Of a DNA stretch of 10,169 nt, positions 1-7,410 are shown in pieces. The notes under the pieces are model-generated. The model was not told where the DNA came from. It searched no databases and saw only the letters and a program-made list of their open reading frames with translations. A program made the translations under genes and the position numbers. The DNA is taken from the NCBI GenBank assembly GCA_004369085.1, contig ML210641.1, positions 1 to 10,169 on the forward strand. The letters run 5' to 3'. The first letter of the stretch is position 1; the number at the start of each line of letters is the position of its first letter. This DNA is from Coprinopsis marcescibilis (lineage: Eukaryota; Basidiomycota; Agaricomycetes; Agaricales; Psathyrellaceae).

Positions 1-682
1 TGAGCTACCTCCTGACGACTTCTTTGCCAAGATATGGGGTGTTATTCGGTGTAAGCGGTCAAGTGCTCTTGTCTCAATACCTAGCACTTACTCTATTCCT
101 TATCCACACAGGCCATTTTCTTCTTTGGAAGATTGGGGTTGCACATGGTGATATCAGCTTCAACAACTTGATGGTCAAAAGCTTGCCAAATGGCAACGAA
201 GTCATGGTGCTGAACGACTATGATCTAGCAGTGATAATGGTTGAAGGAGAAAAATCACCAAGCAAGAAAGGGGACGAGATAACTGGTACTTCAACATTCA
301 TGGCCATTGATCTACTCTTCCCGAGCGATGGTTCTGTTTTCCACCTCTACCGACACGATCTCAAATCCATTCTGTGGTGCATCGCTTGGTACTGTAAAGA
401 GGAGAAACGCTGGACCGAGGGCTCGCACAACAAGATTGCGAAAGAGAAGGCTTCCTGGTTATTGAATGTGAATCCAGCATGCCCACCTGACGACATCCGA
501 CCAGGAGCAGAGGTGTTTTGGAGGCCAGTGATCAAAACCTTCAGGACTTGGATCAATGCTCGTATGGCTCGCATTGAATGCAAGGCAGACCACACCGAAC
601 GTGAACTTATGGAGATGATTGACCAGCATTTGCCTTGCCAGGAGGAATACAAAACCTGGGACTGGATGGACTTCTCTGTATA
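1..682 (+). repeat. Left arm of a tail-to-tail inverted gene duplication
   Basis: This segment is the reverse complement of 7993-8674: coordinates sum to 8675 throughout, with no gap. By hand I count about 4 differences in the intron, none in the first 50 bases and about 59 in the remaining coding part, roughly 91% identity overall. Similarity disappears after ~682. The arm begins before the window. Confidence 0.9.
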
Positions 683-746
683 TGTTGGAGTAGATGGTAA
701 CTGGGAACCATGCTATCCAGGCACTGGATGTTCAGTAAATACATAG
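1..746 (+). CDS. FunK1-type fungal protein kinase, copy A, 3' part (5' end off the left edge)
   Basis: Two exons are visible: 1-50 (codons from base 2, reading ELPPDDFFAKIWGVIR) and 112-746, joined across a 61-bp GT-AG intron so that a split codon gives Cys. The joined peptide carries the catalytic lobe of a FunK1 (fungal-specific) serine/threonine kinase: the catalytic loop HGDISFNNLM (HGD at 144-152), a metal-binding NDYDLA motif in place of DFG (D at 216-218), the GTSTFMA activation-segment end, and RHDLKSILWCIAWYC, matching the helix-F region of the family. FunK1 kinases are expanded in Agaricomycetes and their substrates are mostly unknown. The usual HRD arginine is Gly here. The N-terminal half lies outside the window. 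The last ~18 residues (from ~683) are unlike copy B, and copy B's final intron and exon are missing. It may be a functional paralogue or a young pseudogene; no internal stop is seen. Confidence 0.85.
   Translation, partial: SYLLTTSLPRYGVLFGVSGQVLLSQYLALTLFLIHTGHFLLWKIGVAHGDISFNNLMVKSLPNGNEVMVLNDYDLAVIMVEGEKSPSKKGDEITGTSTFMAIDLLFPSDGSVFHLYRHDLKSILWCIAWYCKEEKRWTEGSHNKIAKEKASWLLNVNPACPPDDIRPGAEVFWRPVIKTFRTWINARMARIECKADHTERELMEMIDQHLPCQEEYKTWDWMDFSVYVGVDGNWEPCYPGTGCSVNT
51..111 (+). other. Intron in kinase copy A (61 bp)
   Basis: The donor is GTAAGC and the acceptor CACAG. Removing it joins two frames that are continuous in the FunK1 family and that differ without splicing. The same intron, same length and phase, sits in copy B at 8624-8564 with 4 differences by eye, which supports it strongly. 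Confidence 0.88.
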
Positions 747-1077
747 TTGCCCTGAAAGCTTGGGACCAAGAGCAGAAACCTTTCTTCAACCAATGCACTC
801 CAACTCCGTTGTTTATATCTTTCAGGGTGCCTTTGATTTGTCTCAATATGTTCTGGTAGCATTGGAATTGTGTTAGAACTTGGAGGTGCAGCAACTTTTG
901 GATTTGTTCTATGCTGGAGACCAGTTCATAATAGGCATATATGGACATAGTTGGGCAATGTGCAACTGGTTGCACATCAGATGACATGATGAGTGGCTGC
1001 AGATGTGCCACCACTTGCCGAAGTTTGGCCTTGTCCAGGCAGCCAAACTGCTGATGAACGAGAAACAAAAATTTCAT
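690..1077 (-). CDS. Doubtful open frame of unknown function, antisense and 3' to kinase copy A
   Basis: An ATG at 1077-1075 opens a frame of about 130 residues that is free of stops until it runs, probably by chance, antisense into the kinase exon. The peptide is rich in Leu, Gln and Ile, with a stretch that could form an amphipathic helix around residues 50-80 (for example SSIEQIQKLLHLQVL). I recognise no family. Just upstream on its own strand (1078-1115 on +) lies a purine-rich tract, the complement of repeated TTTGTCTCTTG. The region could be a relic of a transposon gene, 3' UTR sequence of copy A, or random. Confidence that it is coding is low. Confidence 0.2.
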
Positions 1078-1116
1078 CCTTTGTCTCTTGTCTTTGTCTC
1101 TTGTCTCTCTCCTCCT
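1078..1116 (+). repeat. Pyrimidine-rich tract with short direct repeats
   Basis: The tract repeats the unit TTTGTCTCTTG about three times and then runs into CTCTCCTCC. It is simple sequence without further recognisable function. The rest of 1117-1265 shows nothing I can name. Confidence 0.6.
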
Positions 1117-1267
1117 GCCTGCCCAGGGAGCCGACGTCTGTTTGAGGTCTCGAGATCAGGTTCTTTTGGATTGAGTCTATTTACCGTTTTGAAATGTTTA
1201 AACCCACTGTCTGAGTCAAGTCACCAGTTTTCCTACACTTAGCACTGGCCCACAAGTCCGTGCGGCC

Positions 1268-1510
1268 GCCGTGCTGGAGCCCTGTCAGGGCCGTGCTAGG
1301 TCCATACAAGTCCATGCAGCCACCGTGCTAGAGCCGTGCAACTCCATGTCGCCGCCATGCAAGCTCCATGCCATGTCCATGTGGCTGCCATGCAATCTCC
1401 GTGCGGCTGCTGTGCCATCTCTGTGTGGCCACCATGCAGCCATTGTACAGCCCTTCCACAGCAGCTGTATGATAGCCATACAAGTTCTGTGTGGCCATCA
1501 TGCGGCTTTC
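1268..1510 (+). repeat. Degenerate ~22-bp minisatellite
   Basis: Diverged copies of a unit resembling GCCATGCAATCTCCGTGTGGCT recur about ten times, with variants such as GCCGTGCTAGAGCCGTGCAA. The unit length drifts around 21-24 bp. Short open frames here on both strands are a by-product of the repeat, because it rarely contains stops, and are not called as genes. Confidence 0.7.
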
Positions 1511-1592
1511 ACTCTGATGAAGCCACGATCACTATCCTGAAGAGCCTCCCCCTCATTGCACTGTAGCAAGTTTCGTTTTGTTTTAAATATTT

Positions 1593-1630
1593 CGCTTTGA
1601 TAACTTTAAGATAATCATTGTCTTATTATT
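1593..1630 (+). repeat. Left terminal inverted repeat of the 1.94-kb element
   Basis: This segment begins CGCTTTGATAACTTTAAG. It matches the reverse complement of 3485-3521 with one short mismatched block of 5 versus 4 bases in the middle. Confidence 0.88.
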
Positions 1631-1706
1631 ATCTAGATAGTATCGGCATCCAATATGTCGTGGTCAAATGGGATACATACAGGCTCAAATAAGACAGGCG
1701 AGTAGG

Positions 1707-1839
1707 ATTAAGACAGTTGGGTAGAATTAAGATAGTTGCATATAATTAAGATAGTTGCATATAATTAAGATAGTCGAGTACAATTAAGATCGTCGCGTAC
1801 AATTAAGATAGTCGTGTAGAATTAAGATAGGGGATTATC
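1707..1839 (+). repeat. Seven 19-bp iterons at the left end of the element
   Basis: ATTAAGA starts at 1707, 1726, 1745, 1764, 1783, 1802 and 1821, a constant spacing of 19 bp. The core is ATTAAGATAGTYG followed by a more variable 6-bp linker. Further copies in the form CAAATAAGA flank the array at 1686 and 1843. Such subterminal arrays are often transposase binding sites in plant and fungal DNA transposons; that role is inferred here. Confidence 0.88.
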
Positions 1840-2041
1840 ACTCAAATAAGACAAGAAAGACGACCATGACCAAGTAAGATGATACTGAGGATGTCGACAC
1901 TCAACTGACAGAAATTAAGATGGGCGCGATTAGCCAAGCAATTTCTGAGTAACTGGGTGTTAGACAATAGAAGAATGTATGAAGGTTAGAGTGTTTACCT
2001 TAGCTATCCAGCGCGGAGGATTCAAGTCAGCTGACGATGTT

Positions 2042-2250
2042 TCCTTCAGAATTGGTTGTGGCGAACACAGGCCAAGTTCTGTCCTAGGACCGTTGTCTGT
2101 GGCGAACACAGGACAACACTTTCGGGGTGGCTTGACGTGAAAGGCGAGGAGAGAAGGCACATACATAGAACATCATGGTAGTAGGTGACAAAGAGTTAAT
2201 TGATTTCCCCACAGGCATTGTTGAATGCTTGTGGTTGTTTACACCGGAAG
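2042..2250 (+). repeat. Left arm of an internal fold-back palindrome
   Basis: The arm pairs with the reverse complement of 2464-2683. Shared blocks include CCTTCAGAATTGG, two copies of GTGGCGAACACAGG (2058-2071 and 2099-2112), AACATCATGGT, TGATTTCCC and GCATTGTTGAATGCTTGT. The intervening loop is about 213 bp. Confidence 0.8.
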
Positions 2251-2463
2251 CCGCCTTTGATTGAATGTCTCAAGCCGCTCTCGGCACCGGCAACCAACAT
2301 TTCGGCAAGCACTGGCATACCTTCAAGCTTCAATCTTGCTTCGAGAGTCGAAGTTCAAGCGAGTTCAACCAAACCGAAACTATGTTGATGCACGAGAGTC
2401 GACATAATCTTAAGTGCCAAAGTGCATAAGTGCATCTGTAGGGATAGCTGCATGGCAACAGCG

Positions 2464-2683
2464 TCCGATATAAACAACTACAAGCATTCAACAATGCTTG
2501 TGGGAAATCAGCCCTCCTGCTCATCACCGTCTCTCTTGTCATCGACCATGATGTTATTCCCATTTCATATGTACCCTCTCCATCCACATTGAAGCACTCC
2601 AGAAAGCGCTGTCCCGTGTTCGCCACAGACAACTATCTCAGAATCAGAATCTGGCCCGTGTTCGCCACAGCCAATTCTGAAGG
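2464..2683 (-). repeat. Right arm of the internal fold-back palindrome
   Basis: This is the mirror of 2042-2250. The inverted GTGGCGAACACGGG motifs lie at 2613-2626 and 2655-2668. At 2481-2500 the arm itself holds a perfect 8-bp hairpin (CAAGCATT, loop CAAC, AATGCTTG). Confidence 0.8.
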
Positions 2684-2756
2684 CAAGCCCTTGCGTGATG
2701 TCAGGTTTTGTTTTGTCTGGATATTGCCTGCTAGGCAGAACCTCTGCACATCGGCG

Positions 2757-3120
2757 TTGATGTTGCTGGGGTGTTTCCTGTGGTGCTAAAGACCCAATGA
2801 GTAAATAGACCCTTTTCTTTCGAAATCCACACACTGACCTCTCCCTCAACAGGTCATCGTGATTTGCCGCCATTCGCATCCGCTGTCAATCCGCCGTCGC
2901 ACAATCAAGCTTTCCCCAAGCTCTGCCCTGGAGTCGTCATATCGGAGACCCCTACGTGTCGACATATAGATGTTTGCCGGTGTGTTTTCAGTGGTGTTAC
3001 TGGACACCCGTCACCTGGTGAGTAAATAACCCCTCTTGTCTCGGAGATTCTGCCAGACCTCGCATCCCCATTCACATCTGCGATGTTGGTGGTGTGTTTT
3101 CTGCGGTGCTGCTTAACACC
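2757..3120 (+). repeat. Three diverged direct copies of a ~35-75-bp segment
   Basis: Segments starting with GATGTTG or GATGTTTG at 2759, 2969 and 3082 share the frame GATGTT..YGGTGTGTTTYCDGYGGTGYT. The first two copies continue into a common ATGAGTAAATA / GTGAGTAAATA block. The copies are diverged and unevenly spaced (210 and 113 bp). No function is apparent. Confidence 0.55.
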
Positions 3121-3246
3121 TGGCTGTACCGTGTCATGCCTGCGTCATTGCCGATACGGGTGCCTTATTACTATTAGGATCCCATCCCCAGCTGGGCTGC
3201 CCTTAAAACTTCTCTTATATCAACGTTTGCCTCAATTTCGGGTGTG

Positions 3247-3449
3247 TCTTATTTGCATAAGCTTGCGTCTTAATTGCGGCAAGTTAGTTAACTTATACAC
3301 GAAGGATTGTCTTATTTAGTATTCCCTTTGTGTATCTTAATTGCCTCGGTTTATCTTAATTGTGCGAAACACAGTCTTAATTGTACGCGACTTGTCTTAT
3401 TTGTGACCTGCCCTCAGCGTCTTGTTTCCAGAGGTCTGTGTCTTATTTA
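3247..3449 (-). repeat. Right-end subterminal motif cluster of the element
   Basis: TCTTAATTG or TCTTATTT starts at 3247, 3268, 3310, 3335, 3354, 3375, 3395 and 3441, with several spacings of 19-21 bp or about twice that. These are reverse complements of the left iterons, so both ends present the motif in the same orientation relative to the terminus. Confidence 0.82.
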
Positions 3450-3484
3450 GGTAGTAGAAAAATGGAACACACAGGATTTAGACA

Positions 3485-3521
3485 AATAATAAGATATCAT
3501 TATCTTAAAGTTATCAAAGCG
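3485..3521 (-). repeat. Right terminal inverted repeat of the 1.94-kb element
   Basis: This is the reverse complement of the left terminal repeat at 1593-1630. It ends in ATCAAAGCG, three bases before the candidate target duplication at 3525-3533. Confidence 0.88.
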
Positions 3522-4327
3522 CGATTGTTTTAACAGAATGGACTGTGCTTTATTTTGCCTCCCCTTCCCTTGTTTCAGACATCACAGCCAGGGCTGACAA
3601 CCGAAAATGGGATTCCCACACTGCCTCCCAGAGCCATTCCTGCCACCACGTCATCAGCCCCAGCAATACCAAGTAAACCACCAATTGCAGATATTACCGT
3701 TAACCCCACCCTTTCTGAGCCTCATGCAGTAACCTCGAAAGTCGTGAATGCAACCTCATCACATTGCAATCTTTTGCCTTCCCTTCCCTCATCTCAGAAA
3801 CTACAATGGAACGGAACAGCCAGTTCGCTGAAAATCAGGATCAAGTGAATGGATTGGGAAGCAGCATTGTCACAGAAACCCTGGGCCCATCAACATACCG
3901 CCTGAACCCAGGGGAAGGGCAAAGGCAAGGGCAGCACAGAGGCTGGTGGGACTACTCCTACTTTAACAACAGGGAACAACACATTAATTGCAATCTCTGC
4001 AACACTGCCAGGCCCAGATGGAACCATTTGTACCCCCCCAGTCCTTCAGCCCCAACAACTGACCGCAGAGGCACTCCCAACAGCCACATTAACAACCATC
4101 CAAATGCCCACTATCAACAGCTCGGAAACATCACTTCCAACCACCACCAGCTCAAAAAGCCAACCAACAAAGCACGAAAGCAACCCCCCAACATCAGGTG
4201 GTAGGAGGGTTAAGGTGTTCAACCTCAACACCTACAAATTCCATTTGCTTAGAGACTATGCTTCTTCAATCAAACAATTTGGGACCAGTGACTCACATAC
4301 AACTGAAACAGTGCATAAATTGGGCCA

Positions 4328-4374
4328 GTTACTCTCATTGTACCATGGCATTGACTTCCTCTTTGTCATCGTAG
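4328..4374 (+). other. Possible intron in the decayed transposon gene (47 bp)
   Basis: Removing GTTACT...TCGTAG connects the frame encoding SDSHTTETVHKLGQ to one continuing VRTFTRTL, which resembles the family's positively charged R-FY-RT stretch. The donor is weak, so this could instead be a frameshift. Confidence 0.4.
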
Positions 4375-4652
4375 GGTGAGAACCTTTACAAGGACCCTAA
4401 ATCCTGGTACCCTCAAACAAACAAATGCAAGGTCAACATTCAATTCTCTTGAATCGAACATTTACGAGTGTGATTACGCAAACTACAACAATCCATCATT
4501 GCTGATAAGAAGAGGGAGGCTGAGGTTTTGGAACAAGAAGCTGCTGCTTGTAATCCAGATATTCCTTACTACATCGGAACCTCAGAAAACAAACCAGTTT
4601 CGCTTGTAGATTACACTCAGAATGGCCTTTACCAGGGTGACCTGCTGCCAAT

Positions 4653-4690
4653 GTAAGTCCTGTGTTGTGCTTTAAATTCCTCCTTAACAG
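4653..4690 (+). other. Probable short intron in the decayed transposon gene (38 bp)
   Basis: The donor is a strong GTAAGT and the acceptor CTTAACAG. The phase matches: it joins GDLLP, after YTQNGLYQ, to RSQNFMCKLKTHLHQRI without a shift. It is short for an intron but of workable length. Confidence 0.5.
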
Positions 4691-5335
4691 TCGATCCCAG
4701 AATTTCATGTGCAAATTAAAAACACACCTTCATCAACGAATCCAATCAGAACTTCCTCAGTATCTCTCTGCTGCTAGCCCTACATACACTGGAGTTCCAT
4801 GCTTCCCTGATGATTGGTCCAGGGTTATCATGAAAGACAACCACATCTTCAGTCATAAGATTATGAGGATCAAATACTCTGGTTATGACACAAGGAGGGA
4901 CGAAGATCTTGTACATGTTGAGACAGATAATTGCAATTTCTTCATCCTTGATCCTGCTTTTGGTTCCAACTCTGCCGATTCCCAACATCCTTACTGCTAC
5001 AGAAGAATTCTTGGGATATTCCATGCCAACTTTGACCTCATACCACTGCTTGGTTACCCTTTACCCATCAGTGCCAATGGAGATTCTCTGAGGGAGCTCA
5101 CTGTTGAGTTTCTCTGGGTGCGATGGTACAAATTCCACCCTGCCACTACACCCTATGAACTTGACACCACTTCATTCCTTCCAATCTCATCCAATGATTC
5201 CCTCGGCTTCATTTGCCTAATCAACATTATCAGGGCTTGCCACCTCATTCCCCGCTTTACCCTTGCCCAATCTGGGAATGGCACTGCATCGCTTGCCAAT
5301 GATAAATGTGAGTGGAATGCTTACTTTGTGAATAA

Positions 5336-5383
5336 GTGCGTTGTTTACCTTTATACCAGTTGGCATGCTCATAACGTGGACAG
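5336..5383 (+). other. Probable in-frame intron (48 bp) in the decayed transposon gene
   Basis: The donor is GTGCGT, the possible branch CATAAC and the acceptor GGACAG. Read through, it inserts 16 residues between YFVNK and FVDCEMFMRY, a place where the family normally runs VN-FVDRDMFMRY without a break. Its length is divisible by three, so the frame stays open either way. Confidence 0.65.
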
Positions 5384-5770
5384 ATTTGTAGATTGTGAAA
5401 TGTTCATGAGGTATCTCTGGGGGGATGCCATTGGACACACCTATTCCAATGCGAAGTCTTGCTGTAAACCTCCCACAATAATCGGACAAGACACTCAGCT
5501 GGATGTTGATATGCGCAAAGAATTTGTTCACATAGTGGATGACGATGACACGAGTTCTGTTGGAAGCTCAAGTTCGGAGGATATGGACATTGATAATGAA
5601 GAGAGGGACTACAAGATGTATGGTTTGGACTAATCCACTGTGTAGTTGTCATATCGCATGCATGTCAAATAACATTCTTATATCCATGTCTGTGGGTTCT
5701 TTGGCTTGCTATGAGAGGCAAGGGTGAACGCATGCCCAGGCTTTGAAGCTTCACATGAGGTAACCTTACA

Positions 5771-6360
5771 ATGTATAAAATTCTGACAATCTTGGTTGAA
5801 TCTCAGCGCCATCATGGCCATAATGAGTTCAATCCCAATGCCTTTGTGTCCTGATGGCATAATTCATAAGATTACGATCCTCCCGGGCATGTTCAAGCCT
5901 GACTTCCGTTTTGAGAGATATCAATGTTACAGCCAGCCACCCTCAGAATTTGCCGCAGCTCAGCACAGCGTAACTAACATATAACATTCTGACAATCCTG
6001 GAACCTGCACTACCATACGCATAATGAGTCAAATTCTGATTCTTTCGGTCCAATCACCCAATTATTATGATCCTGGTGTGCTCTGGCAAAATCGACAATG
6101 TATACAATTCTGGCATCCTGGAACCTGTGCTACCATACACATAATGGGTCAAATTCTGATTGCTTCGGTGCAATAACCCAATTCTGATGATGCTGATGCG
6201 CCCTGGCAAATTGGAAATATGTAAAATACTGGTAATCCTTGAGCCATCATACCAGATGCATAATGCGCCCAAGTCTTATGGTGTAGTTCCAATCGCAGAA
6301 TAATTGTGATCTTGATGCTTCCTGGTAGATAGGAATCCTGTATCATAATCCTGCGAAAGA
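5771..6360 (+). repeat. Tandem array of a ~120-bp repeat
   Basis: The anchor ATTCTG, or a variant of it, followed by RCAATCYTGG recurs with its CTG at 5783, 5989, 6110, 6229 and 6351. The last four are spaced 121, 119 and 122 bp. Copies from 5984 and 6104 are the most alike, sharing blocks such as CATCCTGGAACCTG / AATCCTGGAACCTG, CATAATGRGTCAAATTCTGATT and CTCTGGCAAA / CCCTGGCAAA. The copies at 5783, 6229 and 6351 are more diverged or partial, and the 5783-5989 interval (206 bp) contains extra sequence. Short frames across it are not called as genes. The array follows the decayed transposon gene and may be its subterminal region. Confidence 0.78.
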
Positions 6361-6515
6361 TTACAAACTACACCGTGGGTTACAATGCCTTGCCTGCCGG
6401 TCCCAAAAACCATGATGTAGTTTACGGAGTCCATGTATTTTGTCTTGTGCCAAGTGAGACCCTCTTAACCTAACAAATACAAACAGACAATTCACCACTG
6501 TCTGCAATCGGACTA

Positions 6516-6541
6516 CAGTGTCGGACGCTCAAAACCGACCT
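6516..6541 (+). repeat. Left terminal inverted repeat of the Tc1/mariner-type element
   Basis: It starts CAGTGTCGGACGCTC directly after the TA at 6514-6515 and ends CCGACCT, shared with the other end. Confidence 0.82.
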
Positions 6542-6836
6542 CTTGGAACACAAAATTTTGATTATGTATCTAGTCCCTGGGAGAAGATTCCTTTTCTCCG
6601 AAAACCATCGGAATCATCTTGGATTAAGTAGGGCTTCCACCCGATCTCATTCTTTTTCTTCTAACTTGTGTTTGAATTTTTCGAGCTCTCAAAAAGTGAA
6701 ATTCGGAGTCAATAGTTCCCAAAAAGGAAAATCTAATCACGATAAGATATGCAACATGAGAGAAGGGCAGAATTAAGATTGACTAGTTGGGATTCAGGAG
6801 CATCGACATATCATGCATTATTCCCTTTGAGATCTT

Positions 6837-7160
6837 TCAATGGGGTCTATATTTTCTGACAGCATATTCCGCCTGTTTGGCGTCAAGACCCTGCCTAATG
6901 TCACGGAGGGAGGGTGTAAGTTCTCGTTCAGCTTGTTTAAAAGCGCAAACACCTACCTGATAAGTCCCAAGTTATTAATAGCGGGAAAGCCTTACTGATT
7001 TTGGTCCAGTCCCAATACATCTCGATTGGGTTTAGCTCACACTGGAACTTGGGCAAAAAGATGCAGCAATGCCCATTTGTCCAACTCAGGAAGGTAAGAG
7101 GGGTCGGCTAAGTGCTCTTCGAGTGTGTCAGTCCAGCCACTATCAAAGCGGTTGGTTCCT
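6837..7160 (-). pseudogene. Relic of a Tc1/mariner (DDE) transposase, C-terminal fragments
   Basis: On the minus strand 7065-6997 reads CIFLPKFQCELNPIEMYWDW and on, matching the widely conserved block of fungal DDE-type Tc1/mariner transposases that holds the third catalytic acidic residue (the E of NPIEM, 7024-7022). A second block, 6896-6840, reads RQGLDAKQAEYAVRKYRPH and stops at 6839-6837; it matches the family's C-terminal end. Weaker coding traces (TDTLEEHLADP) lie upstream around 7150-7095 in another frame. The blocks are in different frames, with stops between them and a stretch apparently missing; the first two catalytic Asp motifs are not found. The relic cannot encode an active enzyme. 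Confidence 0.8.
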
Positions 7161-7410
7161 GATGCCCTCTGAAGAGTTGCTGCGTGTGAACGTTTGCCTT
7201 TGAGTAGCATAGATAAAATTCGATTCTCTTGGGCTCATAGCACCCCCACAGGTGAACTTATAACATCTCGATTTTTTTCGGAAAAATGTGAAATTTGGTC
7301 ACGTGACCGGACAAAAATCGAACATTGCATTTTTACGCTAATTTACATGGGTTTGCTTCCTAAAAAAAAAGTTGGGGCCCCACATCACACTCAAAGGATG
7401 CTTCCGGGAC

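Larger units (their letters stand above)
1587..3524. mobile_element. Non-autonomous DNA transposon with terminal inverted repeats and subterminal iterons (~1.94 kb)
   Basis: The ends are inverted repeats: 1593-1615 is the exact reverse complement of 3499-3521 (23 bp), and the match resumes for 10 bp at 1621-1630 versus 3485-3494. The 9-mer TTGTTTTAA at 1578-1586 and 3525-3533 is a candidate target-site duplication directly abutting the proposed ends. Inside both ends lie clusters of an AATTAAGA / CAAATAAGA motif in mirror orientation. No transposase gene is visible: the interior holds only short frames, a large palindrome and short direct repeats. The ends do not start with CACTA and the flank is not TA, so a superfamily with an 8-9-bp duplication (hAT-like or the KDZ group) fits best, but this is inference. 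Confidence 0.72.
3555..5633 (+). pseudogene. Decayed basidiomycete transposon-associated protein gene, C-terminal part
   Basis: In order I see: a Pro/Ser/Thr-rich stretch (3555-4200); KVFNLNTYKFHLL (a block resembling a K-FNL-TYK-HALGDY motif I associate with this family) near 4215-4255, followed by FGTSDSHTT; LRKLQQSIIADKKREAE and IPYYIGTSEN (4474-4600); KLKTHLHQRI; RRILGIFHANFDLI; VEFLWVRWYKF; IIRACHLIPRF; and, after a probable in-frame intron, FVDCEMFMRYLWGDAIGH. It ends with an acidic tail and MYGLD before the TAA at 5631-5633. I know such proteins as very common, transposon-linked C-terminal regions in Agaricomycetes, but not their biochemical role. Decay signs: reading frames shift near 3911-3914 (a G run) and near 4465-4474 (a TGA precedes LRKLQQ), and no catalytic transposase core lies upstream in this window. 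The C-terminal ~300 residues are open and well conserved, so the decay may be recent. An undetected intron could explain one shift. Confidence 0.68.

Noticed and set aside
347..652. Minus-strand open frame inside kinase copy A
   Set aside because: It is the antisense shadow of a well-supported kinase exon, and its peptide has no recognisable motif.
1271..1566. Cys/His-rich small proteins
   Set aside because: The Cys and His come from the GCCATGCA / TGTGGC minisatellite in different frames. There is no zinc-finger spacing, and the frames overlap on both strands.
1707..1839. CRISPR-like regular repeat array
   Set aside because: The period is 19 bp with a ~13-bp core and no unique spacers. It lies at a transposon end with inverted partners at the other end, in a fungal genome.
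2481..2500. Helitron 3' hairpin
   Set aside because: The perfect hairpin is not followed by a CTRR end and sits inside the arm of a larger palindrome within a TIR element.
3555..5633. Treating the region as an intact, active transposase gene
   Set aside because: Frame shifts and a missing catalytic core upstream argue against it; only the C-terminal module is open.
6054..6346. Minus-strand small proteins with recurring RISIIRIG-like segments
   Set aside because: The repetition is explained by the ~120-bp DNA tandem repeat. The copies carry stops and do not preserve one frame.
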